A DNA stretch of 6,370 nucleotides from WHSM01 sp050701635 (GTDB lineage Bacteria; Actinomycetota; Actinomycetes; Mycobacteriales; Micromonosporaceae): positions 1 to 6,370 of the forward strand of contig JBOGDF010000318.1 in NCBI GenBank assembly GCA_050701635.1, written 5' to 3'. Shown in pieces: positions 5,315 to 6,370 of the stretch (positions are counted from its first letter, which is position 1; every line of letters starts with the position of its first letter). The notes beneath the pieces were generated by a model. That model was given only the letters and a program-made list of their open reading frames with translations, searched no databases and was not told where the DNA came from. The position numbers and the translations under genes are program-made.

Positions 5315-5932
5315 ATGAACGACAGCCCGGGCTGGCCCGCGATCCTCACCGACGGGCCGATCACGCTGCGGCCGTACCACCGGCACGACGCCCGGGAGTG
5401 GAGCGAGGTACGCCGCGCCAACCGGGACTGGCTGCAGGCGTGGGAGCCGGTGCCGCCGCAGCCCTGGGACGAGGCCAACACGCCGTCGGTGTTCCGGGTG
5501 CTGCTGCGCGACATGAAGCGCAGCGCCCGGCGCGGCACCTCGATGCCGTGGGCGGTCTGCTACCAGGAACGGCTGGTCGGTTCGCTCACCCTGGGCAACG
5601 TGGTGCGGCGGGCGTTCTGCTCGGCGTACGCCGGTTACTGGGTCGACGCCAGGGTGGCCGGACGCGGCGTGATCCCGACCGCGCTGGCGCTCGCCGTGGA
5701 CCACGGGTTCGGCAAGGGCGGGCTGCACCGGGTCGAGGTCAACATCCGCCCCGAGAACGCTGCCAGTCGCCGGGTGGTGGAGAAGCTCGGGTTCCGCGAG
5801 GAGGCGTACCACCGCCGGTACCTGCACATCGGCGGGGCCTGGCGGGACCACATCGGCTACGCCCTGACCACCGAGGATCTGGTCGCCGACGGCTCGCTGC
5901 TGGCGCGCTGGCACCGTACCCGCTCCGGGTGA
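5315..5932 (+). CDS. rimJ: GNAT N-acetyltransferase, RimJ-like
   Basis: A 205-residue acetyltransferase of the RimJ/RimL branch, which transfers acetyl from acetyl-CoA to protein N-termini; E. coli RimJ modifies ribosomal protein S5. ITLRPYHRHDAREW (from about 16) is the typical first strand and helix. The acetyl-CoA pyrophosphate loop is RVAGRGV at 113–119, followed by helix TALALAVDHGF. ENAASRRVVEKLGF ending at 160 is the conserved Asn-x-x-Ser segment with the GF turn, and RDHIGYAL near the end is also typical. The start is ATG 5315, because the family sequence begins there and the in-frame GTG 5279 and ATG 5285 lie inside the palindrome. This gene sits between the moeA-like gene and glpR in Mycobacterium too. 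Its substrate is not known from sequence; it could act on a protein other than S5. Confidence 0.88.
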   Translation: MNDSPGWPAILTDGPITLRPYHRHDAREWSEVRRANRDWLQAWEPVPPQPWDEANTPSVFRVLLRDMKRSARRGTSMPWAVCYQERLVGSLTLGNVVRRAFCSAYAGYWVDARVAGRGVIPTALALAVDHGFGKGGLHRVEVNIRPENAASRRVVEKLGFREEAYHRRYLHIGGAWRDHIGYALTTEDLVADGSLLARWHRTRSG

Positions 5933-5979
5933 CGCGGGTGCCGGGCGCGGCGCGGCGTGAGGGCACTGTGGACGATCCG

Positions 5980-5998
5980 CCGTAACCTCGGGTAACGG
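5980..5998. promoter_or_regulatory. glpR promoter region with BldD-like box
   Basis: TAACCTCGGGTAA at 5983–5995 fits both half-sites (TNAC-N5-GTNA) of the BldD consensus as I recall it (TNACNCWGNGTNA), with two mismatches in the centre. Including flanks it is a 19-bp imperfect palindrome with 7 of 9 pairs. TAACCT at 5983–5988 also fits a TANNNT -10, which would start transcription near 5996 and leave a leader of about 33 bases, so a bound regulator would cover the -10. Chance cannot be excluded. Confidence 0.4.
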
Positions 5999-6016
5999 GT
6001 ACGACTACGTACGGCG

Positions 6017-6021
6017 GGAGG
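6017..6021 (+). promoter_or_regulatory. Shine-Dalgarno site of glpR/sepX
   Basis: GGAGG within the purine run at 6016–6024 lies 7 bases before GTG 6029, an ideal spacing that fixes the start. Confidence 0.8.
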
Positions 6022-6028
6022 GAGTGGA

Positions 6029-6370
6029 GTGCCCACTTCGGTGCTCCTCGCCGTCCTCGCCGCGGCCAGTCTGTTGGCGTTAGCCCCCGCCCTGGTAAGG
6101 CGGTACGACGCGACCGAGCGGCTGGTCGCGGAGCGGACGTCATCCACGGCGCGGGTGCTGGCACGCCAGCGCCGTCGCCGTACCGTGCCCGGCCGTACCC
6201 CCGTGAACCCGCCACTGGCCGTGTTGCAGGCGGCCACCGACGGTCCGGTAGCCACCGGTTCCGACGCTGCCGTGCGCAGCGGCGCGGCGCGTGCCGGTGC
6301 CGCGGGTGACGGTGCGGGGGCTGGCCGGGGGCATGACCCGGTGGTGCCGCGGCCCCGTGACCCGGTGGAC
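6029..6370 (+). CDS. glpR: GlpR/SepX-type single-TM division protein, partial
   Basis: The first 114 codons of a gene leaving the window at the right edge. The N-terminus is short, with one TM at about 4–22 (SVLLAVLAAASLLALAPAL). A basic juxtamembrane segment follows (VRRYDATERLVAERTSSTAR), then RQRRRR at 46–51, then an Ala/Gly/Pro-rich region that looks disordered. This layout, with the TM at the very N-terminus and conserved Arg-rich cytoplasmic segment, matches the GlpR protein of Corynebacterium and SepX of Streptomyces, and the position after glp and rimJ is the conserved one. GlpR is reported as the membrane receptor of Glp; SepX is needed for septation in hyphae. A second TM or C-terminal domain cannot be judged here. 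Assignment rests more on context and layout than on sequence identity. Confidence 0.75.
   Translation, partial: MPTSVLLAVLAAASLLALAPALVRRYDATERLVAERTSSTARVLARQRRRRTVPGRTPVNPPLAVLQAATDGPVATGSDAAVRSGAARAGAAGDGAGAGRGHDPVVPRPRDPVD

Noticed and set aside
5982..6013. Paired GTAAC and GTACG words at 10-bp spacing before glpR as a separate direct-repeat operator
   Set aside because: The GTAAC pair is already explained by the BldD-like palindrome, and GTACG is common throughout this window.

Overview
The window is very GC-rich with strong G/C bias at third codon positions, dense short-spaced genes, GTG and ATG starts, and two starts that look leaderless. Together with the gene order galU – moeA-like glp – rimJ – glpR/sepX, this points to an actinobacterium. 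Protein style, abundance of the tetranucleotide GTAC, and an intergenic palindrome of a type I associate with that family suggest Micromonosporaceae (inference; no database search was possible).

Left part (1–2928): a partial minus-strand gene runs off the left edge. It encodes a membrane or secreted protein with Ala/Gly/Pro repeats. Divergent from it is a membrane diguanylate cyclase (263–2329) with TM, extracytoplasmic region, TM, HAMP, GAF and GGDEF, with an intact GGEEF active site and RxxD inhibitory site. Its tail overlaps by 61 bp, tail to tail, the end of a minus-strand four-TM protein of unknown function (2269–2928). In the overlap one repetitive DNA stretch codes for Pro-Glu/Pro-Asp on one strand and Ser-Gly on the other.

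Right part (3061–6370): galU (UDP-glucose synthesis) and glp (a MoeA/gephyrin-family protein) overlap by 4 bp and form a coupled pair. A near-perfect 58-bp palindrome follows, then rimJ (GNAT acetyltransferase), apparently with its own leaderless promoter, then the start of glpR/sepX, a single-TM protein cut by the right edge. In Corynebacterium, Glp and GlpR are reported as partners in the division machinery, and SepX is the Streptomyces septation counterpart. This half is therefore best read as a cell-envelope and division cluster rather than a molybdenum-cofactor locus. In agreement, this Glp lacks several residues conserved in catalytic MoeA.

A possible regulatory link joins the two halves. 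The glpR promoter region carries a 13-bp site with both half-sites of the BldD box, and BldD is controlled by c-di-GMP, the product of the diguanylate cyclase at the left. That link is a hypothesis. No RNA genes, CRISPR arrays, insertion sequences or prophage genes were seen, and no stretch longer than 300 bases lacks a gene.
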